64,000 nucleotides of DNA. Origin: Camellia lanceoleosa. Lineage: Eukaryota; Streptophyta; Magnoliopsida; Ericales; Theaceae. The stretch's first letter is position 1, and every line of letters starts with the position of its first letter. The translations under genes and the position numbers were made by a program. Of the stretch, positions 1 through 10,738 are shown piece by piece. The stretch is taken from the NCBI GenBank assembly GCA_025200525.1, contig CM045763.1, forward strand, positions 372,001-436,000. Direction: 5' to 3'. The notes under the pieces were generated by a model. It was given only the letters and a program-made list of their open reading frames with translations. It did not search any database and was not told the DNA's origin.

Positions 1-589
1 ACTACATACGTTTGAACCACCTACCTTTCATTAAACACATACCAGCTACCAGTCAGTGACTTTATTCCATCTACCATGCCTCATTTTGCACACACCTTGA
101 CTTGTTGAGTATTAATTTCCTCACCACCTACCTCAAGAATGGGGCCTCTATATCAACTGACAGACCACTTCATTCCACTTCTATACCAAGGGAAACATCT
201 TAATACCTCTCAGCACTGAATACCTTCATTCCACCTTCATTCCACTTTCAGTTTCACTTTCATAGCTCTGCCACCTTCATTCCACTTTCACTGAATACCA
301 CCTTCATACCACCTTCATTCCACCTTGCATACCTCTGCCACCAAGGGAAACATCTGTATCAACAAAGGCAGAAACAAGCACAAGCATGCAGCATCCAAAA
401 CAGCATCCAAATAGAGTAAACTTTACATGAATGGCACGAGTCAACCGGTTGGTCAACCGGCCCTCTGTTTTTTTTTTTTCTTTTCTTTTCAGTGTGTATG
501 CTGTCATTTTTTGATTTTAATGTTGTATTTATTCAACTTGATGTTTGATTTGTTCAACTTTAACCTTCTTAAGAGCATAAACTTCGATT
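1..589. other. Non-coding flank with degenerate CATTCCACCTT repeats
   Basis: No convincing gene. Positions about 160-330 repeat short words such as CCACCTTCATTCCACTTTCA in degenerate tandem. Positions 431-462 hold two overlapping CAACCGG/CCGGTTG words that recur near 4750-4905, so this may be the subterminal part of the transposon-related region that follows. The antisense open frame at 304-507 has no recognisable domain. Confidence 0.5.
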
Positions 590-624
590 TTGAATCAAAT
601 TAGATGTTCAATATTTGAAAATAC

Positions 625-862
625 TTCTAGTGCATGTGTGTTATGTCAGTATGCATTCAAACATTATTTCAGAAGTTATTTTTATTTGCTAGTGCATGTG
701 TGTTATATCAGTATGCATTCAAACATTATATTTTTTTTTTATTTGCTAGTGCATGTGTGTTATATCAGTATCCATTCAAACATTATTTTTATTTTTATTT
801 TTATTTTTATTTGCTAGTGCATGTGTGTTATATCAGTATGCATTCACAAAATACTTCTCCAG
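625..862. repeat. Minisatellite, about four units of roughly 60 bp
   Basis: Units starting near 628, 690, 748 and 815 share the words CTAGTGCATGTGTGTTAT, CAGTATGCATTCAAACATTA and a T-rich linker that grows from unit to unit (ATTTTTATTTTTATTTTT). Half-units with CAGTATGCATTCA continue to about 900. The short open frames through it only reflect the repeat. Confidence 0.8.
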
Positions 863-1410
863 ATCACATTTGACTTCTCATGTCAGTATGCATTCAAGAA
901 ACTCTCCTCAAGTTCACATTTGGCTTCTCACTACCTATCACACACACTCACACACAGAACAAGATGATGATTTAAATTACACTAGCAAATATATTTCAAA
1001 CACTGAGGATTATTATTGTCATATTAATTTGTATTGTACAAATTGGCAAGGGATTTACAAAAACAAAAGTTGAATTGTAGTACAAATTGGCAAGGGATTG
1101 GCAAGGGATTATTATTGTCATGTTAATTTCAGTACAATTTCAGACCTGATTTAATCTCATCATATGTAAGTATGCACTTCAGTATGCACTTCAGTCTGCA
1201 CTTCAGTTTCTTGAACATGTAATATGAAAATGCACATGTTAGTAGGCATACTACAAGTTGGTCATGTTTTTCAATTTTAATATGTATTGTAATATTTCAG
1301 GGTATTCATTTCAATTCTCAGTTAATGTTTTCATAAATAACACCAAGTCACCTGTAATTCACCTTTCATATGTAACACATATTCATTAAAATTCAACAGA
1401 TATTGACATC

Positions 1411-2631
1411 ATGCCTAGAACTAAAAGAGCGAGACCACAAGTTGGTGAAAGTTCCAACCCTCCACGACGCGAAGAACAGCAGCGTCAAAATCAGTCATAT
1501 CCTACTGATGATTTTCTCAGTGAAAGTCATGCACCAGCCTTTCCAAACTTCTCCAGCCGACCGATTGTAACAGGGAGGAGGGTAAATCTGTCATCTCAAT
1601 ATGATGCACTATTAGTTAGTAAACTTGAAGCAATGGGGTGGCAAAATTTAATTAATTTACCCCAAAAGGTATATCCGCAGCTGGTATCTCTATTTTATGT
1701 TCACCTAAGAGGTACTCAAGAAGAAGATGGAAATTTCACTCTGTTATCATATGTGAAAGGAAAGGGTATACAGTTTGATATTCCTGCTTTGGCAAGCATT
1801 ATTGGAGTTGAGTTAGGTGATGAAAATATCCATTTTCAGACTGAGGCTAACTTAGCTAAAATCGTTGGTAATGCTACTGATGTATATACTAGTATTTGTC
1901 GGAACAGATTTACTGGGACTAGTTTACAAGCAAGACATTTGAAACCTTATCTTCGGATTCTCTACCGGTGGATTGTAGAGAATGTCACTCCAAAAAAAGG
2001 ACATCATAATGCGGTCCCATATTTCAATGCCTATTTGTTATACTGTTTTGAAGTTGGTCATAAGTTAGATTTGTGTTACATAATTATGAAAGAAATGATA
2101 ATCGCAAATCAAGGTCAATTCACGGGCCAGTCATTACTCTTTGGGGCACTGTTGACCAAAATTTTCAGACATTTCAGGGTTTTGCTTGTAGATGAAACGG
2201 AGATGAAAATCAGGTCACCCATTAATCAGTATACAATGACTCGTTCTGGTGCAGCCCCCAATTTAATGGGAAGTGATAATGATACAGATGATTTAGAAGA
2301 TGAAGTCCCACCTGATGATGCTCCACAAGATCCTCCTGCCAATGTGATGCCATCAACTGAACAACCTCAATATTGGACTGAGTTTTTAGACATAGAACAA
2401 CAACATTATAATGAACGCGTTCAATGGGAACAGCAAATGGCTAATCAGGTCAATTCGTTGGGTACTCAGTTTAATACATTTGCCACTGCCCAAAATTCAT
2501 TAATTCAACAATTTGGTGAATTCTGTGTGGATATTGAGCATCGCGTAGATACGATTGAGCATCGGGTAAATGACATATACCATCACTACTACCCTCCTCC
2601 ACCACCACCACCACCACATAATGACTGTTGA
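1411..2631 (+). CDS. Plant transposon-type protein (Transposase_32-like, PF20167 type), 406 codons
   Basis: This is an uninterrupted ORF from ATG to TGA. Residues 1-30 are basic and polar with RTKRARPQ, a likely nuclear signal. Residues about 60-255 form the compact domain I associate with the 'putative plant transposon protein' family: MGWQNLI, VSLFYVHLRG, VKGKGIQFDIPALASIIGV, then an alpha-helical part ending QGQFTGQSLLFGALLTKIFRHF. Residues about 280-310 are acidic, about 335-390 look coiled-coil, and the tail is a proline run before HNDC. In this family the domain normally sits in repetitive transposon ORFs and no catalytic activity is established. The start follows an AT-rich leader; no upstream in-frame ATG is needed. 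Convergent with the Myb-like ORF at 3174-4223. It is a transposon-borne gene rather than a host gene. Family assignment is from memory. Confidence 0.7.
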   Translation: MPRTKRARPQVGESSNPPRREEQQRQNQSYPTDDFLSESHAPAFPNFSSRPIVTGRRVNLSSQYDALLVSKLEAMGWQNLINLPQKVYPQLVSLFYVHLRGTQEEDGNFTLLSYVKGKGIQFDIPALASIIGVELGDENIHFQTEANLAKIVGNATDVYTSICRNRFTGTSLQARHLKPYLRILYRWIVENVTPKKGHHNAVPYFNAYLLYCFEVGHKLDLCYIIMKEMIIANQGQFTGQSLLFGALLTKIFRHFRVLLVDETEMKIRSPINQYTMTRSGAAPNLMGSDNDTDDLEDEVPPDDAPQDPPANVMPSTEQPQYWTEFLDIEQQHYNERVQWEQQMANQVNSLGTQFNTFATAQNSLIQQFGEFCVDIEHRVDTIEHRVNDIYHHYYPPPPPPPPHNDC

Positions 2632-3173
2632 TGTATTTCACATTATGTATTTGTTTTAGTTTCAGTATTTTGTTCTTTTAACAACCTTTTGTTGGGTCAG
2701 TTTGTTAAAGAGGACAACAATAATTAAAACCTATTCACTTATGACATTGGCTTATTCATATATATACTTCATATTGTGATTTTTCATTTTAATGTCTATT
2801 TGACAAAGGACATTATTATGTACATTCTGAAAATGCTACAAAAAAAGGTCGTTAACCATTTCTGATTTTGTGGTATAAATCAGGTTATAGTACTGATTGG
2901 CATATTCATTGACATATCATTTTAAAGAAGACCAGATTAATTGAAAAAAATGACATTGAAGTACAAGCCAAAGATCTCCCTATTCAAAAAACATGGCAAC
3001 AATTAGACATTGACCTTGAAAGATGGCAAAAATACATGGCAAAAATTCATAAAACCAATAAAAATAACCAATACAAGTTAGATGTAATAATTTTAAATAA
3101 TAAAACTAATGGATGAAACCCACTAATACAGAACCTTTCAAGTCAATCTACTAGTTGATCGAAATAAAATCTG
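2632..3173. other. AT-rich spacer between convergent transposon ORFs
   Basis: No coding signal on either strand. It presumably carries the 3' ends of the two convergent ORFs (1411-2631 plus, 3174-4223 minus). No terminal or palindromic structure was recognised. Confidence 0.5.
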
Positions 3174-4223
3174 TCATTGAAGATCTTCGTAGTACGCCCT
3201 TTGCATAGGATTTAAAATTGTCATGTCCATTGACATTATTTTATGATCTCCATTTCGTTGTTCTCTTTCATTCATCATGGATAGGAGTTTTAGTTGTTCC
3301 TCCCTATCTTCGGCCCTTCTTCGACGCTCTACAGCCTTCTGCTCACGGTCTATCGCCTTTTGTTCATCTCGCTCAATAGTTCTAGCAGAGATACCTGATA
3401 ACACTTCAACAATTTTAGATTGGTTGGCAGCCATTTCATCAAATCTACTATCATGCGTTGTTTGATTCTTCAGCTTCTCTTTCACTGCCTTAGTACCAAT
3501 TGGTCGTGTTGATGTGTTACATGATTGTTCGTGCACCGCATTATTCTGGTTGGATTGAGAAGCGTCAAATTCAGTTGGCAGATTGAAACATGGGTCAGCA
3601 TGTTGCGTGGTTCTTTTTGATCAAAATTCATCCCACTTACAATTTCGACGCAAAATATCCCAGCATGTATCAAATGTGAAGTGTTTTTTCTGTATGACAT
3701 GATACATCCGCTTCGCTTCAGTGACCTAAATAAAAAATTGTAAAGATTTCAATAACAAGTATATATTTAGAAAAGAAAATTGATATTTAATAACAGAAAT
3801 TAATTTTACCATATCTGCCTCAGTTGTTCCACTTTGTTGCCTCAGTTGAATTTGTTCAAGAAAGTCACAGAATTTATTAATGGCCTTTTGCATGACAGAC
3901 CAACGGTGAGACAAAAAAATACGATTTTGATTTGATTCACTGCTCAATTGTGAATTAAAATAAACCAGTACTCGTTCCCAAAATATAGCCATAGTCTGAC
4001 TATTACCAGTAATGGGATCTTGAGCGACTGCTAACCAAGATCTACATAAAGTTTCATCTTCTATAATTGTGAACGCTTTACCATGAGAAACACGAGAAGT
4101 TTCTGAAATAAAATGATTATCACTGTTCTGCGTGTTCTGCTCTTGTGAAGATTTCGACATAAAATTAATATCAGTGTTTTGCTCCAACATTTGTGATTCT
4201 CCAAATATTTCGAAATCTTCCAT
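3174..4223 (-). pseudogene. Myb/SANT-like, NAM-associated-type transposon protein, two exons, one internal stop
   Basis: Exon 1 is 4223-3810 (138 codons). The intron 3809-3726 is 84 bp with GT...TAG ends and phase 0. Exon 2 is 3725-3174. Exon 1 has a Myb/SANT-like helical part containing TIIEDETLCRSWLAVAQDP, the polar word FWERVLVYFN and LSHRWSVMQKAINKFCDFLEQI. Exon 2 opens VTEAKRMYHVIQKKHFTFD and includes CWDILRRNCKW, a common pattern in proteins annotated 'No apical meristem-associated, C-terminal' and in the Myb-like accessory protein of PIF/Harbinger transposons. The end is a charged coiled coil (RDEQKAIDREQKAVERRRR) and a short YYEDLQ terminus. The frame is continuous except for a TGA at 3623-3621 right after KWDEF, so the copy is probably dead, or the stop is a sequence error. 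I saw no DDE transposase beside it. Confidence 0.7.
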
Positions 4224-4740
4224 ACTTTGAAAAAAATACAGTACACTTACAGAAAAATATTATAATGATATAAGCTCAAACTCAGAATTAGATAATGTAT
4301 TGAGATACTAATAATTAAAATTTCAAGAGAAAAAAATATGTATTGACACAAAAGAAACAAAACTCACAACATATAAATGTAATGCTATTTAGAAAATGAA
4401 ATACTCTGTCTTAATATTCTGAAAATGAAATACTGTCTTGACATAGAAATCAAATCTATTTTATAGAGCATATCATCAACAGTAAATTTTCAAAATAGTC
4501 TGTCCATCCAACGGTAATTTATTATTGTAACGGCTAGTTCTATAATATATATGTAAAAGGTAACAATTTTATTTATATTTTGAAGAAAATTAAAATTTAT
4601 ATCACCCTCTAAATTATTCATAATCCACAAAATAAACTATGTCAAAATAACCCAGCTCAAAAAACATGAAATGAAACCAACCAGTTCATATGCTACCCTC
4701 AAAACTGTACCAGTTCAAATGCTATACCAGTTCAAATGCT
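4224..4740. other. AT-rich flank upstream of the Myb-like ORF
   Basis: No gene seen. It is the presumptive promoter and leader side of the minus-strand Myb-like ORF. From 4670 it contains repeats of the word CCAGTTCAAATGCTA. Confidence 0.45.
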
Positions 4741-5081
4741 AGCTGAAGGACTCAATCCGGTGGACCGGCGGGTCAACCGGCCGATTGACCGGTTGCTCCC
4801 AACGGCCACGATTCAAACCAAGCAGTTCAAACCAACCACTTGATAGGTCAAACCAACCTTCACGCAGAGGTCGACCGGTTGGTCAACCGGCTGGTTGACC
4901 GGTTCCTCCCTCCAACTGTCACGCACAGTGTTTTGGTTAAATCTGTATACTGTTCTCACTTTGCTGATTTGTTTGATGAATTCTGAATTTGATACCGGTT
5001 TGGTGAAACCAGCATGAAAAGGTGAGTTTTTCACCAAATTTTAAATTTGATGATAGGTTTGGTTCAGGGTTGGAGATGGTC
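4741..5081. repeat. ACCGGTTGACC palindrome cluster and possible Harbinger-type right terminus
   Basis: Between 4752 and 4906 the words GGTCAACCGG and CCGGTTGACC occur repeatedly in both orientations, separated by TTCAAACCAA words. At 5058-5081 the sequence GGTTTGGTTCAGGG then TTGGAGATGGTC, followed by TAA, resembles the ends of plant PIF/Harbinger or Tourist elements, which duplicate a 3-bp TAA/TTA target. No matching left end is visible in the window, so the terminus is tentative. Confidence 0.4.
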
Positions 5082-5106
5082 TAAAATATTGGAATTTTAA
5101 TGGAAG

Positions 5107-5122
5107 TATAAATTATGTGTGC

Positions 5123-5157
<35 letters not shown>
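5107..5157. repeat. (GT)n microsatellite
   Basis: A GTGTGCGTGCGTG lead-in is followed by about 18 perfect GT units. Confidence 0.95.
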
Positions 5158-5160
<3 letters not shown>

Positions 5161-5892
5161 ATGAGATGTATACAGTTATTGTTGCAATCTAAATGTATCC
5201 GTGTCTTCTATATAAAGATGCTATTGATCATTGTATGAAGGCACACAAGTATAGAAGAAAAATAAGTTATTAAAGTCTTTGAAAGGTACAAGTTAATTCA
5301 TTAATTTTGAATCTATATCACACGATCACTTTTGGGATGAAATTCAATGTAAATTTCATAATTTATAGCACTTGTGATAAACAAATTGAGAATACACAAC
5401 GTAAAATTAAAAAAACAATATGAAATTGATCACATCAAATTGGTATGCAGAAGGAAGGAACACACCTAGTAATATATAAGCCAAATTGCATTTGTAAAAT
5501 ATGCCAAATTGCAGGCAACCAAGCAAGGATTAATGAACTCAGTGGGAAGATGGACGGGGAGTTTGGTGAAACTGTAGGGGAAGATGAGGTGGGAGAATCA
5601 GCTGGTTGCAAAAAAAAATTATTGCATGGATATAGTGTATTTGATTTGTCTGTGTAAATCAATCAAAGAGAAAGGAAAACCAACCAAGCACCCTGCCCCC
5701 TCGTGTTCTATATAGATGATACCGATCCTATTATCAGCAAGCATGAAAAAAGAAAGACAAATGAAAATGGGTCAATTAATGCGGGTGGTAATAAGGAATT
5801 TGATTTTGTTCACTCTCAAAAAATACACATTTTTTAAGTATGGTGTCTACATATTTGGACCAATCAAATTTTGTGTGTATTGTTTACACACT
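5158..5892. other. Intergenic, downstream of the DUF247 gene
   Basis: No supported gene. It contains the 3' flank of the minus-strand DUF247 gene. Open frames at 5435-5662 on both strands have no recognisable features. Confidence 0.5.
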
Positions 5893-7488
5893 TCATTTTC
5901 GGTAATAAGGATAAACGGTGTATATTGTTTGGGCAATAGTGAGGGCAAAAAGGAAGACGGCAGCAATGACAGAGAGAATGGCCCAGGGATTCCTGAAATA
6001 GGTATGAATGAGATTTGCACGCCACTCATTCCAATGTTTCTTGCAGTACCTGTGGACCTTCTTATGCACCACATCCAAGCTGCTGTCTGGGTCGAGAGTT
6101 ATATCTTTGGAGAGGGAGTTGAAGAGTTTTGCAACCGCTTTGTCACTTCCGATGGCATTCTGGATGATACTTCGCGAGTGCAGGAGGCTAACGTCGCCCG
6201 CACTGTCTATGATGTTGTCCATGAAGAATATATAGGAGGTCACCTCATTCCCAGACCCTACATGGAACCGCTCGAAAGCCATAGGTTCAAAAACATTGAC
6301 TCGGTCGCATCATCCACCACAATGAGTGGGAGCTTCAGCACCCCGCCTTTGAATGAGATATCTTTCAGGCTTCCACTCTTACTTTTCTTGAACCGGATTC
6401 CAGCTTCGTTGAGCTCTGTTGCAGACCTGATGATCTCGTCCCCACCACCACCTTCATGGTCTGCGCTGCGGCGTGATTTCCGGCTTTTTTTTTCCTTGTC
6501 AGACCGGTCTTCCCAAAGTAGGCTCTTCCTGTACACGTCCAGTAAGTGCAAGCATTTGCCCGTTCTTAATGGGTCAGGTGGGAACCGGGTGTTGGGGTGG
6601 CAGAACTTGAGAATGAGCTTGTTCACAAACTCTTCTTCTTCGTTGCCTTGCTGCATTATGCAAGAAATTAATGCAGCTCAAATTTACATTTGTTTTTTGT
6701 CTTCTCCATTTTAAAGTCATAATTAAGGAATCCGGAAAAAAAGACAGACACAGAATGATGCATGATTATTAGATCAGTTGAACACACCCTACAACTTAAT
6801 AATAGAAAAGAAAAACTAATTAGTAATTAAATAATTAATAATTAATATATGTAAGTTGTTAATTAAGAAGAACCTGATCAGCTTTGTGGTTTTCAACAGC
6901 AAGCAGGTTGTAGAGAACAGGCATGGGCAGTTGGTTTTCAAGCATAAGCATGTCACGCTTGATATAGGGCATGAGGTGGAGCTTTCCGTGCTTGCTAAAG
7001 ATGGGATCATTGTGAGCATAATCATCCAGAGTTTGAGTGGCCATTTGCAAGACTTCAAGCATGAAGCAACCATCAAGAATCATGAGCTTCAAGAATCGAT
7101 CATTGCTGGTGTCTGATTGCCACACAGGATCAAGCGAATCATATGAGTCTTTTAAATCTTGCACCACTTGGGCCAGAGAGTTGACATAGGATTCAAGGGG
7201 TTTGTTGGATCTCTTGAGAAAATGCAGGAGAGCACGGTGCTTGTGCTCCTCCATGGGCAACAAATGTGGCTCTCCTTGATGGTAAGGGCCAAAGGAGACA
7301 GCCTGAGGCTTGTAGGCTGTCTTGTTGAGATCTGTGACGCAAGCCGGCACTTTGTAAATGGATCGCTTCTCCCAGTGCTTAATTTCTGTCAGGGTATCTG
7401 CCATGCACTTCAGTTCATCATTTACTTTTATGACCCACTGCTCCCTTTCCCCCATTCTCTGCTCATCCGGCTCCCCCATTCTTTTCAT
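5893..7488 (-). CDS. DUF247 / UPF0481 family membrane-anchored protein, one frameshift
   Basis: Exon 1 is 7488-6874 (205 codons). The intron is 6873-6651 (5' CAG|GTTCTT, 3' ATGCAG|CAAG). Exon 2 is 6650-5893. Exon 1 shows the family opening: an early W-V-I, then SIYKVPACVTDLNKTAYKPQ, SFGPYHQGEPHLLPMEEHK, and LDGCFMLEVLQ. Exon 2 has the variable middle, LPLIVVDD, then AFERFH, TSYIFFMDNIIDSAGDVSLL, and the C-terminal transmembrane helix AILSVIAAVFLFALTIAQTI before VYPYY. Total length near 456 residues is normal for DUF247. Around 6282-6286 the frame slips: the first part reads on into WLSSGSM and a stop, while the correct continuation (MAFERFH) is one base away, so one base appears to be missing. 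It may be a recent pseudogene or a sequencing error. Function is unknown for most members; some DUF247 genes act in grass self-incompatibility, which says nothing about this copy. Confidence 0.85.
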
Positions 7489-7816
7489 GCACTTGCTTCT
7501 TCTTCTGTTCAGCTTCAGCTTCCGCCTAGCTAGCTACCTACCTACCAACTCTTTACGTACGTACCTACAATTCCTATGCTTCCCAAGACCCAACTGTCAC
7601 AAAAGCAACAATCAAATGCATCCCCATATATACTACTCATTGTCTATGCCATCTTTTTCCTGCTTGTTTTCTTTCCCTATATATACACAATTCTAGTTAG
7701 TTAGTAGAGTATCTAGTAAGATAAAGAGAAGCATATCATCTCCTCTTGGAGGAATACCTTCTTCAGCATCTTTTTCTTTTTTCTCGCTTGACAGCCAAGT
7801 AAGGGACTTGAATCTT
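7489..7816. other. 5' flank of the DUF247 gene
   Basis: This is the probable promoter and leader of the minus-strand DUF247 gene. It has short GTAC/CTAC tandem words (7525-7565) and TATATATAC stretches at about 7625 and 7677. No gene was found. Confidence 0.4.
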
Positions 7817-7881
7817 TCATTGTGCCTTCTGAATTGATTCTACAAACTCTTCAGGTCCAGTGCAGAATAGGGTGTGTCCTG
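7817..7881 (-). pseudogene. Orphan terminal-exon-like fragment
   Basis: On the minus strand a pyrimidine-rich stretch ending TTTGTCCAG is followed by codons for AGHTLFCTGPEEFVESIQKAQ read in two parts (AGHTLFCTGP, EEFVESIQKAQ) and a TGA. It looks like the last exon of a conserved protein. I do not recognise the family, and I found no upstream exons before the next gene at 9448, so it is probably a leftover gene fragment. Confidence 0.3.
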
Positions 7882-8280
7882 CTGGACAAAGTGACAACAA
7901 TTGGACCCAAATACATGAATATGTATATGCGTGCACATAAAAATGAAGATGTAAAGTAAAAAGTACAAGAATTGTATTCCTTTCTTTCAAAGACCAAAAG
8001 CTCATTAATTTACATTTTAACTCATAATGTGTTATGTTATTTGTTAATTTATTAGTGTTTGTTCTTGACAGGAAAAGAATAACTCTCCATATTTCTCCTC
8101 ACACGGTATTAACTTGATGAGGGACAAAAAGATGACATTGGGTTAGCTTGACAAGACGAAGGAATATGAGAGTTACTAAATACATATAGATTTTTTGGGG
8201 GCATAAATTACACTCACCTCCCATGAAGTTTAGAGAAAATACTGTTAATCCTTTTACATAATTACAGTGACCTCCCTTGT
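7882..8280. other. AT-rich intergenic sequence
   Basis: No gene or structured repeat seen apart from the neighbouring exon-like piece and the MITE that follows. Confidence 0.4.
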
Positions 8281-8438
8281 GCTGTATTTGGTTTGGAGAT
8301 TTGAGGAGGGATTTGGAAAGGAAAATGGAAAAGGTAGGTGAAATGTGAATAAAATATACCTACATTTCATCTAGTTTCACATATCTTTTCATTTTTCCTT
8401 TCCAAATCCCCTCCCTAAATCCCCAAACCAAATACAGC
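8281..8438. mobile_element. MITE-like foldback element, 158 bp
   Basis: The two arms are near-complete inverted repeats. The left arm starts GCTGTATTTGGTTTGGAGA and the right arm ends with its complement (CCAAACCAAATACAGC). Pairing extends about 65 bases per arm with scattered mismatches and a short AT-rich loop near 8345-8370. No clear target duplication was identified. The transcript would form a long hairpin. Confidence 0.8.
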
Positions 8439-9447
8439 GTTAAGGTTTTAATTCATATAAAACATGAGTCATTTTTCATTGATAATTCGTGAATTGTATA
8501 GATTTAAAAATGATATTATCATATATTTTCTACTAAAATGAATATTTATCTTTATTTACTTCAGTGTCTACCACCATCTACAATAGTATTGATTGCTTTA
8601 AACTTACTAAGAGAAATATCAGTGTAATTATGTCAAACTTGGGATTAACTGCATTTTTCTCAAACTAACTAAAAGAGAGATCGCTTTGTTTAGTGTCTCC
8701 TGAACTTCGTTTTGGTTTTGGCTCTGATTGTTCCCTAACCAATGTTGTCCGTTCTGGGTTGCTTCGTCTGTTTATCGAACCAACTTTATGTATATAAACA
8801 TAAAAAAACTAACCTGCTTAATTTTACGTTTATAAAAAAAACTAACCTGCTTAATTTTATGTCAGAAACGTTGATCCCACGTATATTGGAAGAGCGAGCT
8901 TCTCTTACAACTCTTTGTGTAAGCAATGGCAAGAGCGCTGTCAATAAAAGATGACTACACTAAGATAATTATTTGATGTGTTCAGAAATAGTGTAGTTCC
9001 ACTTGGAATACCTGCAAGACACTATCCTGCTTGTCTTGAGCTGGAAATTTTGACATTTGGTTAATAATACAATCTAGAGGAATGCACCAAGTACTGGTGC
9101 TAGTGATTACACATCATAATTACAATATTTAGATCTAGATCTTGATCTTAAATGAATTGAGCAAGATGATATTGATAGTATCGAAGCAAATCATTACATA
9201 TTCTCTGTTTTCAAATATTCACAGAAGAATTGTTCTCAGAAAAAGCAGAATGAGGGATAGAAAATGATAGTTTTTAATCTAACACGTCATCCGAACAAGA
9301 TCACATCATACAGATTGCAAGGAAATTTCAAGAAACAACTCATCATTTCTCATTATGTCAAAATAAGAGTGGCAATCCAAAGTTTGCTACAATAAATTTA
9401 TCATTGACTTCCCTTCCGACTCTTACCTGCTCTCTTACCAGACACAG
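8439..9447. other. Intergenic and probable 3' UTR of the VTT-domain gene
   Basis: No gene was found. The last few hundred bases before 9448 are likely the 3' UTR of the minus-strand membrane-protein gene. Two near-identical 25-bp stretches at about 8803-8860 (AAACTAACCTGCTTAATTTT) form a short direct repeat. Confidence 0.45.
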
Positions 9448-10738
9448 TTAGTTAACAGTGTTATCACAATCACTAATATCCTCACTAGGGCAGGATACAG
9501 CATCTGAGATATTAGTGGCATATCTCTTGACCCTCAAGGAGATTAGAATGCTTGATAAAATTCCAAGAAGGGGAAAGAGGTATGACCAAAGCTGAGATTT
9601 CTGAGACCCAGTTGCTGAAGCCACAGCAGCACCAGCAAGGATGCCAATTGATGTGTTCTGCAAGATCATAGGCAGGCAACCAATTACAGTAGGGAGCAGG
9701 AAATCCACAATGAACCTAACCCCAGTAGCAGACAAGGCATAGTTTATAATGTAGGAAGGTATGGGTGAGAACCGAGCAAGAAGAACAAATCTCCAGCCAT
9801 CTTGTTCAACTCCCTTGGAAAGCAGACGAAAATACTTGTTTCTCTGGGCCCACTCCATTGCCCAACTTGAATTCCTGAATACAAGTCTGAGAAAACACAG
9901 GATGTTATGGTCGTTCCCATCCCGTACATAGAGATATAGTATTTAGAGTAAAAAACTGAAGAAAAATTTCTTAGGATCTCATTTCCAATATGTACTAACT
10001 CGTCATACGTAATACTAAAAAAAGAAGCTAGTCCCTCAAACAAAACTCATTTTTTTTATTTTTAGGGTATCAACAAGCCCAGGCATTGTGCATCGTACAA
10101 AAGGAAAATAGAACATTAGATGGACAAATACATGTCATGTCCCAACCCAACAACAACCACCTGGAAATGGGTATCTTCATTATGCGAGTACCTAGCGCAT
10201 TCTTAAAACTCTAGTACCATTTCCCTTTCAATAGAATGCTCTACTAAAAAAATTCCAAAGTTGTTATTCCTGTGCTGTTTATAAACTTGGGAAGAGAAAA
10301 ACACACTCCAAATCCAAAATTGTAAGTCATTGTGGTAGCCCTAGGCTAGGCCCCTGGTCATCAAAGTACAATTGAACAAGTAAGTTGGAAAAAATACCTG
10401 CCGATCCAGAAAGAGAGGGATGAGCCGAGGAGCTTGGCGGAGAAGACGCAGAGGACGGCAGGAAAGAATCCGAAGAGGAAAGAGGCCCCAGCCTCGAAGA
10501 AGACCGCATAGGGGATGCAAAGAGCGAGCGAGAGGGTGTGCAACCCTACGTAGGCAGGGATCGCCCACATCCCCAGACGATCCGACATCTCCTTCAACGC
10601 CTGCAACGCCGCCTCTTTGTTCCATCCCCGCCCGTACTGCTTGCTCACTACCGCTTTCAATACCCCAACTATCACCACCACCGCTCCTACCTTCCCCCAC
10701 CGCCCCACGCTCAGACTCCGCCTGCTCCCATTTCCCAT
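9448..10738 (-). CDS. VTT-domain (SNARE-associated Golgi / TVP38-TMEM64-like) membrane protein, 255 aa
   Basis: Exon 1 is 10738-10398. The intron 10397-9875 is 523 bp (5' CAG|GTATTT, 3' ATTCAG|GAATTC, phase 2). Exon 2 is 9874-9448, giving 255 residues without interruption. There is a hydrophobic helix at residues about 17-32 and membrane segments at about 58-108 (LHTLSLALCIPYAVFFEAGA, FLFGFFPAVLCVFSAKLLGS). The DedA/VTT core follows: FWIGR, an amphipathic MEWAQRNKYF, then LLARFSPIPSYIINYALSATG at 145-165, and two more membrane segments to about 225, ending in a polar acidic tail. The R-F-S-P-I-P...N-Y signature is typical of the family. Members are endomembrane proteins, and relatives such as TMEM41B act as lipid scramblases, so a lipid or vesicle-membrane role is plausible but inferred. 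The start chosen is MGNGSRRS. An in-frame ATG at 10801 lies in a GAGAA-repeat leader and is less likely. Confidence 0.88.

Noticed and set aside
1411..2631. Assignment of the 406-codon ORF as a host gene
   Set aside because: The domain type is found in transposon ORFs, the surroundings are repeat-rich, and an adjacent antisense transposon gene is present.
5716..6714. Plus-strand open frame of 332 codons over the DUF247 second exon
   Set aside because: It is the antisense of exon 2, intron and flank. The minus strand shows clear DUF247 blocks, splice sites and a transmembrane C-terminus.
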